Origin: Gamarada debralockiae
Lineage: Eukaryota > Ascomycota > Leotiomycetes > Helotiales > Hyphodiscaceae
NCBI GenBank assembly: GCA_002803225.1
Contig: NXFV01001959.1
Span: forward strand, 124,001-188,000
DNA length: 64,000 nt
Direction of reading: 5' to 3'
Of this stretch, positions 1 to 12,230 are shown in pieces. Within the stretch, counting starts at the first letter, position 1. Each line of letters begins with the position of its first letter. Made by a program: the position numbers and the translations under genes. Under the pieces are notes generated by a model. The model searched no databases. It worked only from the letters and a program-made list of their open reading frames with translations, and had not been told where the DNA came from.

Positions 1-2075
1 TTTTTCAGGAATCTTGCCATGCTTGGTAGAACATGGTTCATGATCAGAGGTGTCCAATGATCGTTACTGGGACTTGGACAGAGAACTTCGCACCATATCA
101 GGAGGCCAGGGACGACGCCTTTGTGGAAATCCCAGGAATCGACAAGCTGGCGGAACTTGCGCTTGACATCGCTGACCAGACCAGTTGAGCTCTTGGGATC
201 AGCGTGATGTGCGGGCAAGTATTGTAGCCAGGGGAAGAGCCAAAGATGTGGCAGTTCGTGATGGCGTCGTTTTCTTGGATTCCAGGAGGAGACCGCTTCG
301 TTGAGTTTTCCGACAACAGCTTGGTCAAGGATCTGTGAGCGAACAAATTGAGGTAGAAGGCCGTCCCATGCATCCAGCAGTGCTAGAAGTGGAGTAGGAT
401 CGTGTACATCCCAGTTTTGATTGATTGCTGATACGATCTTCGGGAAGATGATCTTGTATACCATGCTCTCATAGTGAGTGGTGGATTTAATCCGAAGTTT
501 ATGCATCCCATTCTCCAGATCTCGAGCCACGATTGAATTAGCATCCGAGGAGGTGGCTCCTAGAATATGACGAATTTTGCGAAGGGCAGGTACCATGCCG
601 GCGAGTTTGGGATCTTCCAGCGGTTGCCAACCTTCCGTGGACTGACGTAGGAATGGATGGACAGCAGCTACGGCAATGCTTGACAATTCGTCACTCCCTT
701 TGGATACTTCAATACTGTCCGCGCCCGTAAGTGCTTCAATGACAGGATCCCATTGACTGTCTTTCACTGCTTCCTCAATACCAGCAACGGTCTGAGCAAA
801 TAATTTGACGTGTTCATGATCCCGATCGAAATCTTCATTTTCTTGCTTCTGTTCGAGGATTTGCATATCAACATAAGCTTTCCGTTGTTGAAGATTGGTC
901 CATTCTTCCACAAATGCTGAAAGATCATTCTGTGCTCGCCGGGCCAGCTTTTTGGACTCTTGATCGATCTCCGTCTGGGGAGTTGTGCTTGCCGGAGCAC
1001 TGGGCGTCAAAAGACCTGAAGTGGTAGTCAAGAGCTTCTGACCAGGTCCGGTCATATCCAATATCGGAGCGAAGGCTTCCGGGATCTGTAGCCCTGGCGC
1101 TGCCCTCTCAATCTCCGCAACGGTTTGGTACTTTGGCTTGACTCGTTTGGGCGTGCTCATCCCACTATCCGTTCCACTCAGGTTGAGTTTCCGAGCTTTC
1201 TTCTTCTTCTCTTTCCTGCGCTCTTCGTCCGAATCTTCATACACCTCCCCTCTAATCTTGGCCTGCCGCTTCTCCTCTTCTTTCTCTTGCTTGGACTTCT
1301 CCTTCACTGCACCTAAACCAACACCTTGGGGCCGTAATTGTACCTCAATAACGCTCGCTCGACCGGTGCCTTCTTTGCCAAGACCCTGACCCTCCTTGTA
1401 ACCCATTTTTGCCATCATCCTAGCTGCAAATGACCCCGCGTTAACCTTTGGCGTTGACGGTCCGGCATCTCCTTTCCTATTCTGTCGTCCATTCGAAGCA
1501 GGCGTCGAAAAAGCACTCGGTCGCGGCATCCTCGGCGTTTCGACCTCTCCGGCATCGTCGCGTAGAGTGGGCATAGCCGCTGACGAAGGCACAAAGCCTC
1601 TACCCAAGGGTGTTCCGTAATTCGAGATTGGCTTTTTTGCGGGGGCAGGACTCTGAAATCCGAAACCTCTAGAAGTACTCGGCCCAAATCCAAGCCCTAA
1701 CCCTCCCCGTATACCCGCAGTCTCCTCCACATTTCCAGCGCCATCCTCATCATCTCCCATCTCTACATCTTCCTCCACATCGTCGGCTTCATCATCGTCT
1801 TCGTCTTCATTCATATTCTTCTGTCCAGTAGAAACGAACGCCATTCCCTTCCCGCGCAAACTCTTGCTCTTCCAACGCTTTCCTGGACCTTCATCTTCGC
1901 TCTCTGATCCGAAGATACCCAGTGCGGCGTTTTCTTTCGGGTCGCGACCTGTTCGTCGCCTTTTTCGAGGATTGTAGTCGTCGGCGTTTGGGTCGGTCGA
2001 AGGGTGTTTGAAGTCATCATCATCCTCGGAGGACTCGGAGGAAGATCCATGGGCAAATGCGCGCATGGTAGCCAT
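1..2075 (-). CDS. G-patch splicing factor TFIP11/NTR1-like (5' part, runs off window)
   Basis: Likely orthologue of tuftelin-interacting protein 11 / yeast Ntr1 (Spp382), which works with the helicase Prp43 to take apart post-splicing lariat spliceosomes in the nucleus. The frame is open from the ATG at 2075 to the window edge (about 690 codons) with no intron needed. The N-terminus is acidic and carries the family motif NAALGIFGSESEDE near residue 50. A G-patch lies at about residues 205-255 (MMAKMGYKEGQGLGKEGTG). Charged linkers follow, then a long helical GCFC-type region continuing past the left edge. The ATG at 2075 was chosen because it precedes the conserved acidic N-terminus; a second Met is three codons in. 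Family members are usually 750-950 residues, so a short C-terminal part is missing only because the window ends. Family assignment is from recognisable domains and order; orthology is inferred. Confidence 0.88.
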   Translation of the reverse strand, partial: MATMRAFAHGSSSESSEDDDDFKHPSTDPNADDYNPRKRRRTGRDPKENAALGIFGSESEDEGPGKRWKSKSLRGKGMAFVSTGQKNMNEDEDDDEADDVEEDVEMGDDEDGAGNVEETAGIRGGLGLGFGPSTSRGFGFQSPAPAKKPISNYGTPLGRGFVPSSAAMPTLRDDAGEVETPRMPRPSAFSTPASNGRQNRKGDAGPSTPKVNAGSFAARMMAKMGYKEGQGLGKEGTGRASVIEVQLRPQGVGLGAVKEKSKQEKEEEKRQAKIRGEVYEDSDEERRKEKKKKARKLNLSGTDSGMSTPKRVKPKYQTVAEIERAAPGLQIPEAFAPILDMTGPGQKLLTTTSGLLTPSAPASTTPQTEIDQESKKLARRAQNDLSAFVEEWTNLQQRKAYVDMQILEQKQENEDFDRDHEHVKLFAQTVAGIEEAVKDSQWDPVIEALTGADSIEVSKGSDELSSIAVAAVHPFLRQSTEGWQPLEDPKLAGMVPALRKIRHILGATSSDANSIVARDLENGMHKLRIKSTTHYESMVYKIIFPKIVSAINQNWDVHDPTPLLALLDAWDGLLPQFVRSQILDQAVVGKLNEAVSSWNPRKRRHHELPHLWLFPWLQYLPAHHADPKSSTGLVSDVKRKFRQLVDSWDFHKGVVPGLLIWCEVLCPSPSNDHWTPLIMNHVLPSMARFLK

Positions 2076-2528
2076 TGTGGGTGGTTGACGTTGGGTGATT
2101 AGAGAGTGACAAAGACCGCGAGTGGATATCAAAATTCGGTTAAGTGGTGAAATTCTTTATCTGCTTTATCCAAATTTTTGAGTGAAATATGAAAAAGAAG
2201 TCCCTAGGGCAGGAAGGAATCGTAAAAATTATAATTGTTCAAATGAATTGAACGACTAAAAGTCACTCGTGTAGAAAGGACTGAGTCTCGAGATGAGCTA
2301 AGATTGCCTTCAACTAGATTTCATATCCAATAACTTTAGATGGTCACGTGCACAGCAAACGTGGAGAATTTCCGCCTTAGGACTTATTATTTCAATTCAT
2401 TGAATGGGCTCATCCTATACATATGCTAAGCATAAGGTCGTGATATGTTGTAGCCAAACCTAGCAAGCATCCGAATGAGCCATGCCCAGCCAACTCCTCA
2501 ACTCCACCTAGCCATTCATCCCTAATCA
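2076..2528. other. Intergenic between NTR1-like start and PAC1 stop
   Basis: About 450 bases between two minus-strand genes: it must hold the PAC1 3' UTR and the promoter and leader of the NTR1-like gene. I see no further gene in it. Confidence 0.6.
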
Positions 2529-4021
2529 TCATGATGCGAACACTCGCACATTCAAATCTACACTGCCTGTTGCTATGACACACCTTATGCTCACTTTGCT
2601 TGCATCGTCCTTCTTGACTCCATTCGGGGTCGCTCCATTCTCGCCATTCGTAGCCGGTACATCTTTAATCACTCCAGGAGCCCATCGAATGCAGCTAACG
2701 AAATGTCCGTGTGCGTCATCTAAGGTCTTCACCAGCTTCCCTTCCTGCGAAAGATCCCAGCATCTGAGTGTCTTGTCGTCCGAGACACTGATTAAGTACT
2801 TGCCGCCAGGATGGAAGACCAGACCTCTCACCCAATTATCGTGACCGAGTAAAGTCTTGATCAAGGTCCCTCGAGCATCCCATATCCTGATACTCTTATC
2901 TCTCGACCCTGTAGCAATGTATTCAGCGGAGCTGCTTGCAGCAGGTGGTTTCTTCACTCCGGCTAACGTCGCCAAATGTCCATAACTTGCAGGCGGTGCA
3001 AAAACGCAGCACTCAATTGTGTGCTCGTGGCCTAGGAAAGTCGCTTTATGTTCGCCGGAGGAGGCATCCCATAGCCTTGCCGTTTGATCATTTCCAGCTG
3101 ATAGGAGCCATCGTCCATCGAAAGACGGCGACACATCTCGAACCCAATCTGCATGTCCTCGAATCGTCTTTACGCAATATCCCGTTGAAACGTCCCAGAT
3201 TCTCAGTGATTTGTCTCGACTTGCTGATACGAGCAGGTTTCCTGAAGACGGAGACCCTGCTGCACCGCTAGGAACAAATCGCACTGCTGAAACAGAGTGG
3301 TCGTGTCCAGGAAGTGTCCGAATGTTCTTATATTCATCGCTTGGGTCCCACAATTTGATAGTAAGGTCGCTCGAGCATGATGCGAGTAAGGTTCCTCCCC
3401 TTGGTCCCCCGAAATCCACATCCAGGACCGCCTTTGTGTGTCCCTTCACCGTCCTTTCGAGCTCTCCAAGCTCCCAATCCCAAATCTTGATAGTATAATC
3501 CTCCGAACCGGATGCGAGTGACGAGAAAACTGGATGGAATGCAACGCAGGTAATCGGATCTCTATGCGATTGTAATGTGTGTCTTGCGGGCGATCTGGGA
3601 AGCCAAGTTGTTGGGTCTTGGTTCCGTCTTGAAAGAGAGGTGGGAGTGGCAGAGTCGAGTTCGCTTTGTAGGCTGGCATTACGGGCTTCAAGGTCCATTA
3701 CCTACGTAGATCGAGTCAGGGCTAAATCTACGAAGTAACCAAAGGAGGGTATGCGCACCTTCTTCTGTAACCGCACCACACTGGTCCATTTCTTCTCCAA
3801 CAGTGTCTCATATTTCTTGCAAGTGGCAGCATCGAAACTGTCGCCAATGTTCAATTCTTCTCGCAACGCCGCGGTACTATTTGGCAGATTTGCCGCGGAG
3901 AGGTATGCTATGATGGATTTATGTCTATTTTCGTTGGATCAGCTACCTAAATCCGAATCGTTGAAATTGTTTGAACGACTTACAGCTCCTCGGCCTGCCG
4001 CGACGTCAGGATCTGGCTCAT
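2529..4021 (-). CDS. PAC1: Nuclear distribution protein PAC1/LIS1 (NUDF)
   Basis: LIS1 homologue: a dynein regulator that acts at microtubule plus ends and the cell cortex in nuclear migration. Three exons: 4021-3984, 3924-3759 and 3701-2529 (458 residues; introns of 59 and 57 nt with GTAAGT and GTGCGC donors). The start [13 protein letters not shown] leads into a LisH motif (residues about 8-40, AIIAYL-type helix), then a coiled coil ending in the phrase [11 protein letters not shown]. Seven WD40 repeats follow, from [12 protein letters not shown] to the last blade ending [10 protein letters not shown]. Length and domain order match fungal PAC1 proteins of 430-470 residues. It is divergent from STU2, another microtubule plus-end factor. 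No damage is seen. Confidence 0.95.
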
Positions 4022-4787
4022 GGTGATCGTGGTAGATACATGAAGCTGGAAGGGTTTCCGTTTGCTATCTTCCTCAGGGCGATGCACCTGGCCCGGTGTG
4101 GATATTTATGCCTGCGGGTTTTATTAAAGAATCGTTGACTCGTTGTGAAGACACTGGAAAGTTGTTTGAAGGTCCGGATGCCTGGGCTTGGGCGCCGTTG
4201 CGATCTGGCAAGCGCACGATTCCGAGATATATTTGAATTCCTCAAAGCCTGAAATTAAATGGGTGATTCTGTTTTGTTGTGCGATGACGAAGTTGATGTA
4301 CAGTATTTTGGAATAATGCAAACCCCACGCGATATGCAGGGGGTTGTCCTAGTTACGGCCTACGGAAAGGAAGTGGGCGTTCGCGAGCGCATCATCAACA
4401 ACACATCATCGGACGAGTTTTCACGAAAAATAATTCTCGCAACATAACAGATCATTCTCTCATAACAACTAAACAACTGCGATACAACACATACACGAGA
4501 TCCACGCGTATCTACCCCGATATAACCTTTGCGATCCAACGAAATAACCTTCATACTTTGCGCCGGTCTATTTAGGTAGGAACTCCGTGCTCCTTCCCCC
4601 TCCAACGATCCGATCATGGGAGTCAAGCGGTCAAGTCGAATGAACGATTCTCCTCTATCATCTCCTTCTTGAGATATTTTGTATAATGTCCTTACGAAAG
4701 CTAACCAAGCGCGTTGTCGCAGGACGACAGCCAAAACCCCCACCACCATCACAGACTAGGCCAACGATATCAGCACCCATACCGATT
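4022..4787. promoter_or_regulatory. Shared divergent promoter region PAC1 / STU2
   Basis: 766 bases between the start codons of two divergently transcribed microtubule genes. Upstream of the STU2 start there is an in-frame ATG at 4686 that would add 34 residues (basic and proline-rich, MSLRKLTKRVVAGRQ...). I prefer 4788 because the protein from there begins with the conserved TOG1 N-terminus. No consensus regulatory element is claimed. Confidence 0.5.
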
Positions 4788-7700
4788 ATGGCGGACCAGG
4801 AAGAGGATTATAGCTCTTTGCCTCTCCCAGATCGATTCCAACACAAGGTGAGTGACTCCTCGAACCCAGTGAACGATTGAAGAGAGGGGCAGATAGAACA
4901 TCCAAGGCTGCCACGCTGCTGGCAATCGTTCAAGTAATTTGAGCGATTCAATAGGGAGGCTTTATCGTTGCCCGAAGTATCGGCTTTTAATCGCTGAAGC
5001 GGATAGAGCGATTGATTTCTTATGTTCCCGAGCAAACGAACTGACCAAAATCTTTCTACAGATCTGGAAAGTTCGAAAAGCTGCGTATGAAGACGCCGCG
5101 AAGCAATTCGAGGTTACACCTGACGAGCACGATCCTGCATTCAGAATATTCCTAAACGACCCAGGATTATGGAAGGGAGCGGTAGCAGACTCGAACGTGG
5201 CGGCACAACAAGACGGAATTGCGGCATTATGTGCTTTCCTCAAATTTGGAGGCCGTGAAGGTTGCACAAGGTGAGCTATCATGAGTAGACTTGTAGCAAT
5301 GGGTTGCTAACGGAATATCACCTAGAACACGAGGTCACACGATAACAGCATTGGTAGAGAAAGGTTTATCCTCGACGCGAGCTGCCACGAAAGCATCCGC
5401 ACTCGAAGCCATCCTATTATACATTGAATTAGATACCCCCGCTCCCGTCATCGAAGATCTTCTTCCCGCTCTTTCGAACAAACAGCCGAAAATTGTTGCA
5501 GCAACTCTGGCGGCATTAACAGCAATTTTCCATAATTATGGGTGCAAGACGGTGGACCCGAAGCCAGTTCTTAAAGTCTTGCCAAAACCATTCGGACATG
5601 CGGATAAGAATGTTCGTGCAGAAGCCACAAACCTGGCAGTTGAATTTTACAGATGGCTGAGAGAAGCCATGAAACCTATGTTTTGGGGAGACCTAAAACC
5701 TACACAACAAACGGAAATGGAAGCTCAATTTGAGAAGATCAAATCAGAACCAGCGCCGAAGCAAGAACGCTTTTTACGATCACAACAAGCTGCGATGGCA
5801 CGGGCGCCGCCTTCAGGAGCAGGAGGGGCAGCTGAAGAGGAGGATGAGCTTGAGGCCGAAGGCGTGGAGATTGATGCGTTCGATCTTGCCGAGCCACAAG
5901 ACGTATTGTCCAAGGTTGCACCAGACCTTTTCGAACAACTGGCCTCAACCAAATGGAAGGAACGGAAAGAAGCCCTTGAGGCTCTTTTTGCAGTTCTCAA
6001 CGTCCCTAGGATCAAGGATGGCGATTATGGCGAGATTGCGAGGGCACTTGCAAAGTGCATGAAGGACGCTAACATTGCCGTTGTCACGCAAGCGGCACAA
6101 TGTATAGAAATCTTAGCCAAAGGTTTGCGGAAGCCGTTTGGAAAGTACCGCTCTATCGTCTCGGGTCCGATCATGGAAAGGTTGAAGGAGAAAAAGGCCT
6201 CGGTTTCGGATGCCCTCGGTGCTGCGCTGGACCAAGTTTTCATTGCAACCAGCTTAAGTGAATGTCTTGAGGAGATGCTAGAGTTCTTGAAGCACAAGAA
6301 CCCACAAGTCAAAGAGGGGACGATGAAGTTCTTGATAAGATGTCTGAAGACAACTCGAGAGGCGCCGACGAAACCTGAGGTAGCGTCGATTGCAGAAGCT
6401 GCAAAGAAGTTGCTCTCCGAGTCTGTCGAGGGTCTCAGAGCTGGAGGAGCTGAAGTTCTAGGTACTGTGATGAAGATCATGGGTGAGCGAGCTATGGGCC
6501 CGTATCTAGAGGGCCTGGATGATATCAGAAAGACCAAGATCAAGGAGTACTTCGATACTGCAGAAGTCAAAGCCAAGGACAAACCAAAACCACCCCCAGC
6601 GGCTGCTGCACCTCGAGCTGTGCCGAAGAAGACTGTGGCAAAAAAGCCAGCGACTAAGAAACCTGCTCCAGCACCAAGTCCATATACTCAAGAAGCTCCT
6701 CTAGCGCCTCAGCCAACAGCAAGAAGTGCGGCCGCCAAACTTGGTGCGCCAAAAGCTTCAGGGCTTGCCACTCCTGGAGGTGGATTGAAGGCACCAATGA
6801 AGAAAACCCTCGCTGGTCCAGGCGGAGCAGCACCTCCCTCCCTCACTTCACCTCGACGTCCTGCTGCACAAGCTGCGCCAGTTGAAGAAGATGCACCTGC
6901 ACCACCTCGTCTGGCTCTTGGTGGCCGAGGTCTAGCTGGTCGTTCCCTCGCCAAAGCCCCGGCTCTCAACGCGGCTCCACCCGCAGTACCAATGTCTCCA
7001 CCACAGAATGCCGGTTTGACCGCTGCTGAACGAGCTGAACTCGAAGAACTTCGTCTCGACAAAGACCGTATGCTTCGACAGGCCGACGAGTTTCGCCAAG
7101 AACGATCACGTCTCAACTCCGAAGTCCAAGAACTGAAGAACCAAAACGCACAATTGATCGAAGATCATACTCGAGATGTTCTGTCCATCAAAGCCAAGGA
7201 AACACAGCTCGTTCGCGCGAGATCAGACTGTGAAGCTTCCGAAGCGATGTGCGGACAATTACGAAGAGAAATGGAGAGACTGAAGCGAGCACTTACCAGC
7301 GCAGAACGAGTCAACAGCCCTCCTGCTCTGAGCCCCGGACGAGATGGTATGACCGATGATACCGGTATCTATCGCGATACAGGCATGTATGTCGGTGCCC
7401 AAGACAACGGCAGAAATGCTTACGGCAACCGCGCTCGCATGTCTTTCACATCCGCACTCAGTGAGGAGAAAGAGAACAGCGGTGACGCGTTGGCAACTCA
7501 ATACGGACGAAGTAAATTGAGCCCGGATCTGAACCGAAATGGACGGACGAGTGCTGCCAGCGGTAGCGGCGGCAGAGGTAGTCCAGCTCCCCCATCGTAT
7601 CGTAGTCGGGAGAGGGATCCTAGTGCTGATGGGGCAAAAGGAGCTGAGGGTGGTAATGGGCAACCTGTGGAGAGTTGGAAGAGAGCAGCGGAAGTGACCA

Positions 7701-7809
7701 GTGCTTTAAAGGCGAAGATTGAACAGATGAAGGCAAGTTTTGCTACTCTCCACACCATTCCTCACCCTAATTGAACGAATAGGCAAGGCAGGGTATCTCA
7801 CGACCATGA
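4788..7809 (+). CDS. STU2: XMAP215/TOG microtubule polymerase STU2/AlpA
   Basis: Fungal XMAP215-family protein (Stu2/Alp14/AlpA) that adds tubulin at microtubule plus ends and acts at spindle poles and kinetochores. Exons: 4788-4847, 5062-5270, 5326-7732, 7783-7809; 900 residues. TOG1 spans about residues 1-235 (starts MADQEEDYSSLPLPDRFQHK, then WKVRKAAYEDAAKQFE) and TOG2 about 280-500 (TKWKERKEALEALFAVL). A basic Pro/Ala/Lys-rich microtubule-binding linker follows, then a coiled coil at about 655-750 for dimerisation. The last intron (7733-7782) starts GCAAGT, a GC-AG intron; splicing it gives the C-terminus MKARQGISRP. Reading through it gives a different tail ending in HTIPHPN. I prefer the spliced form because the donor is the strong GC-type consensus and the acceptor is a clean AATAG. 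Confidence 0.93.
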
Positions 7810-9367
7810 GGAACGAAGGCGCATATCTACTTAATGCATTCTAGGCGAACGAGAATGGGCATTAATTCTTTGGTGCATATCCTTTTGCTCTTTCATGGGG
7901 TTGATGGCTTTGGGAGAAGAAATGACCGCATGATATCCATTCTTGCTTCTGCGCCTTTGGCAGAGCCCTGTACAGATAGATACGATGAGTACTCTTCTAA
8001 TAATACCTATTTCAATCAAGGGGGCTTCATGAATGAAGCTGAAAGTACTCAGATGAAAACGTGATGCAGAGGCTTGGTCGAGCAGATCGCCTTTCGAGGC
8101 TCTTTCTGCCTTTGGAGAAGTCTCCTTAGATAGTGTGGACATGCAGCCCAGTGCTCTGTACTGCAGAACGAAATGGAGAAGTACCCATTGTCATGGGTCA
8201 GGCTTGCTGTTTAACTCTGCTAAAGCGGTGAGGAGGGAGCCTTCCTTTGCTGTGATCTCGCGGACCTTCGAAACTTCTTCAGCTGCAAGTGGCTGTCGTC
8301 CATGCGCGTCATTACTGCTGCAGAAAAGTTTGCCAAGCCAATGGCCGATCAGATGAGAACAGAAAGTACCAGTGTTATACTCAAGGTGTAAGAATACTGG
8401 CAATTCATGGATCCCATTTGTTGTACTTAAGGACTTCATTCGTTCTGTTCACTTGAACCTCTTTCCCATCTAGGAGGCGCTAGGGGCAGTGGTGAAAGTC
8501 CAGGCACCTCGTGCGAAGATTTTCGCCGACCATACCAATAAGAAACGCGGTAGTGCAAACACACTGAAACCTGTACCCCGCACATCGTTTGCCCATACCC
8601 CCCCCCCTTGAACCGTTCTAATGGCTGAATTCTCAGCCAAAGGTCTCTTGGATATGAGCCATGATCAGTCTAACCTTAGTAATTTATGTCATCCGGCACC
8701 TTTGATTTATGATGTCATTGGGATTTTGACATGGAGGCGTGTTTTCCAATTTCGCATGAATGGAAATCATTGGATCATATTGACCTCTCAGAATACTTCG
8801 TCCCATAAGCGGCACTTTACGAACTGGAGTTTCAGCGAACGAAGCTTGGCAATGTGTGTTCTCACTTGACCCAGTGCTTGACCTCCTCCAATGACTCGCA
8901 GATCTCAACCCGAATGCCATTGACAAAGACCTCACCAGAAACCTAGTTGATTTCGTCCAGACAGTGCAGTGCGATTTACGATTTATCTAGCACCGAAAGG
9001 ACCATCCTATGGCGGCTCAGGAGCGACTCTCGAATTATACTTTAGACAACTTCAACTTTAGCTTCCAGCATGATGTCAGATTCTAGAATCGTAATGTGAT
9101 CAGCGGCATCAATAAAACCGTGATAGCGTTTCTTTGCTACACCTCGGCAGGATTTCGACGCTCCTCTTACGGTAGCTCCGCCAGTAAGCCGAGGCAACGT
9201 ACGGCTCCTCCAAACGGGGCCATCGGTGTAGGATGGGGTAGCAACACGTATATTAGCGAATACGCACCCAATCGCAAGCCTGTATATTTTGCGTATTTTA
9301 GCAACTTCGCCGGGAACACTTACTGTGCATACAAGTTTCCCTTGTAAGCAACCTCTTCCCCGTCGAT
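7810..9367. other. Gene-poor stretch downstream of STU2
   Basis: About 1.55 kb with no confident gene. On the minus strand, 8191-8439 is an 82-codon open frame whose C-terminal half looks protein-like (EVSKVREITAKEGSLL), but it has no recognised domain and no supporting exon. A C-run sits near 8598. The stretch 9251-9470 also has a cysteine-rich reading on the minus strand in a frame other than the candidate gene next door. Confidence 0.4.
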
Positions 9368-9764
9368 CTATTCCTCTGCATTGAGCACCAGCTCGGACAC
9401 AACGCATTGGGCATCGTGGAATATTTGCACTGAGTGTGCATCTTGGACATCTATGAAGGGTACAATGGTTTGTTTACTGCTGGTAAACTCGTGGAGAGGA
9501 TGGGTTTTGAAACTAACCACTGAATGCCGTGGGATTATTCTTGGAACCAGTCAGATGGAGAGGAAGTTTGTCCCAAGCACGCTTCATGCACTGATAATGG
9601 ATGATGGCATTTAGGCATTCCTGATCCGAGATTCTGGCACTGGGGATGCAGGGAAAATATTGGTGCCAAATACGGCGTTGTGTAACGCCAGGGAAAGGGG
9701 TATGGCTTTGATTCGATTCTATATTTTTGAATGTCGTCTCTTGTGATGCATCTCGATCGCCGGA
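9368..9764 (-). CDS. Possible small gene, 5' end unresolved
   Basis: Weak candidate built from two exons. The first is open from 9764 to 9518 and reads through WHQYFPCIPSARISDQ and CMKRAWDKLPLHLTGSKNN. A 67-nt intron (9517-9451; GTTAGT donor, TTCATAG acceptor) joins it in phase to 9450-9368, which ends SVQIFHDAQ...ELVLNAEE before a TAG. The joined frame reads like protein and the splice phase closes, which is the only support. No in-frame ATG lies in the first exon, so an upstream exon is needed; one could start at the ATG at 9827 but the joining intron would be only about 42 nt. A competing frame over 9251-9470 is cysteine-rich. No family recognised; it may be a decayed gene. Confidence 0.25.
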
Positions 9765-9827
9765 TCACAGCTTCCCGGGTACCGGTTCCATACAAGATAT
9801 GTAATCTAATTGATAGTATTCATTCAT

Positions 9828-12230
9828 TGTGTCCTGCAGTCTAGAAAATGGCCTTCGTCGCAGCTACTGGAAGCTACTCTGGGTGTTCAGGCAGCTCTCT
9901 CGCGAGGCTCGGCCAAAGGAAGATCTGGCCTTCAGGCCTGAACGAAGCAGAAACCACTGATCCAGATAGATTAAACAATTCAGTACCAATATTGGGGAGT
10001 TCGCAACGACGCTTTCGACAGGACGTTCACATCAGATGGCACCATTGTGCAGGTCAGGAAATGAAGAATCCATTGCCAATTGGTGTGACTTCATACGCTA
10101 TAGTACATGACTATTATTTTACCAATGATTCAATGTTACTACTTGACAGACCTGGAAGCCTCGACTGTCCCAAATCTCCACTGTCCATAGGCCAGAAGCT
10201 GAGGGTCGCCCCCACGACGGCCATACTATTTGCTATCTTTGGTAGAATAGTATTTAGAAGTGTATCAAGAGATCGGCAGGTTTCCTCTTGAAATTGCCCG
10301 TTGGCACTGGGGGATGCGTGTATATCTTTAGATCAAAGTGGACGCGCAAAAGGCGACTCGCTTCTGTTACATCTGGCTTCTGAGGCGCTGGACTTTCGAC
10401 TTTTGATGTTACACAGTCCTGCTGACAAGGATTGCCTTAAGCGCTCCAACCTGCTGGCCCGTTTTCTATACGAAGGATTCAATCACTACAGCAGATGCCA
10501 CGACCAGCGGCCCCAGTCCGAGTTCAGATCTCTATTCTTGTCATTGGATCTCAAAGTAGATCTATGATCTTTTTTGACTATGTCTAATACAGAATTGAGA
10601 CAACTGCAAGCATGCCGTGGGGTTGAGAGGTGCTCGCTTCGTTTTGAGCGACTGACTCACTTGACTGTCCCACGTCAATAAAGCTCGAGTCAAGCGGCTA
10701 TTTTTGACTTACAGCTGAAACATGCTGGACCGTCCTCCTTGATCACGAGTGGCTTGTCAATTCCTGAGGCGGAGAAGGAGCTGAGAAACTTGCTCAACTG
10801 ATCAAGCCAACAACGTGGTGGACCGGCGAGTCTCAAGGCAATAACTGTACTGCTTCCCGCGTGGATGATGGGAGCCACTCACAGTGTCAATTTTGGTTTG
10901 CGACGAGAAGTGGCTGACCGCCAGTTCCGCGAATTGCGCTTCAACCCCTGGATCGCGTGTCTTTGATTGCTGGATACTCCCGATATTTGAGACATGGCAA
11001 TTGCTCAATTGCAGCTAGCAATTAATTCAGCTTCCAGAACAAAAGAAATTGGAAACTGCAGGATTGATTTCAGGGGACTTTGGTTTTCTTGATAACGGCA
11101 CAGATTGGTTTGGGTATTATTGAGAGGACAGTGCTGACTGTCTAAAGTAGTGATGGGAGCAGGGTACAATTGACAAAGAGTGAAGGATTGAGGACCAGTC
11201 TCAGAGGCCGACTGCACTACTAAAAGTAAATGAACGGATACTTATGCGATTGGGTTCTTTAAGTTCGCAGGTGTCCAAACACGGTTGAAAGATTCAAGCC
11301 ATTAAAGTCGCCCGAACGTCCCGCTACGAGAGGAAACGAGAGGCGAACGGAAGCGACTTCTTAACTGTTAACCTGCAAAGTGGGACATTATTATATATTC
11401 CAAATCATCAGATGTGGTAAAATCTCCTCTCGGGCATTCGTCAAATCAACGAACTGCGATTTCTCTACATACGGTTGACACAAATTGGTCGCTACCCCTA
11501 TGTCAATGTTCGAAAACTTCTACAACAGGGAACCCCATCAACCACGAACAAGAACATGTGTTATATCCTCGTGAGCAAGTCGCGAAAGGAGAACATGCAC
11601 GAGTTAACCATGGACCTGGGACAGGAAATTCTCATTCCGACGATCACGGTGATGAAGTCTCAGAAGCTAGAAGAGTAGCAAGGTTGGCGGCGTAGACGTT
11701 GATAGTGGGACATGCCCCGCAGCCTTCCGCATCAAGTCTCGCAAGGGCTTCAAATTTAGCCGTCTTCAACTCCTCCAAACCCCTGAAGGACTGATAAGGG
11801 CCATTGTCCTACGGTGTGTGCCGACTACAGTAGACTCCATTTCCTTCCCCCCTGGCAACCGCATGCGGTGCGCGTTTACTATGATTCCCCACCGTTAGCC
11901 ATGGAAAAAGAAAGTAGATGCAAAACGACCTGTCAGATCGCTCCTGACAAGGTTTCCACGCGAGCGCAGCAGCTCACGCTAGAGTCCCCTGCCACATCGT
12001 TATCACCCACACACCATAGCACTTCTTAAGAATCCCCCGAACAGAGTAATCTTTCAATCGGTGCCAATCGCGGTATTGATTCCGTGCATGTGGCTGACAA
12101 GATTCCACAGTGTTTCTATCTTTCACCCGTGCCGTTGTCAAATGAGAGGAATGCAACCACTATAATCAATTCCGATGCAATCATCTGGAACGATTTGGCA
12201 GCGGAGATTGCGAGCAAGATCTTCAAACAG
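9828..12230. other. Gene-poor stretch, no confident gene
   Basis: About 2.4 kb. The longest plus-strand frame (9848-10291, 147 codons) has no recognisable domain and irregular composition. Frames at 10301-10567 (+), 10690-11008 (-) and 11414-11695 (+) are short; the one splice that would join two of them on the minus strand implies an intron of only 33-38 nt. I see no RNA gene. Confidence 0.35.

Noticed and set aside
6025..6582. 185-codon minus-strand frame inside STU2
   Set aside because: Antisense shadow of a well-supported TOG-domain exon.
10690..11008. Two minus-strand blocks that could join into a 90-residue protein
   Set aside because: The only in-phase join needs an intron of 33 nt (38 with the next acceptor), below the workable size for fungal introns.
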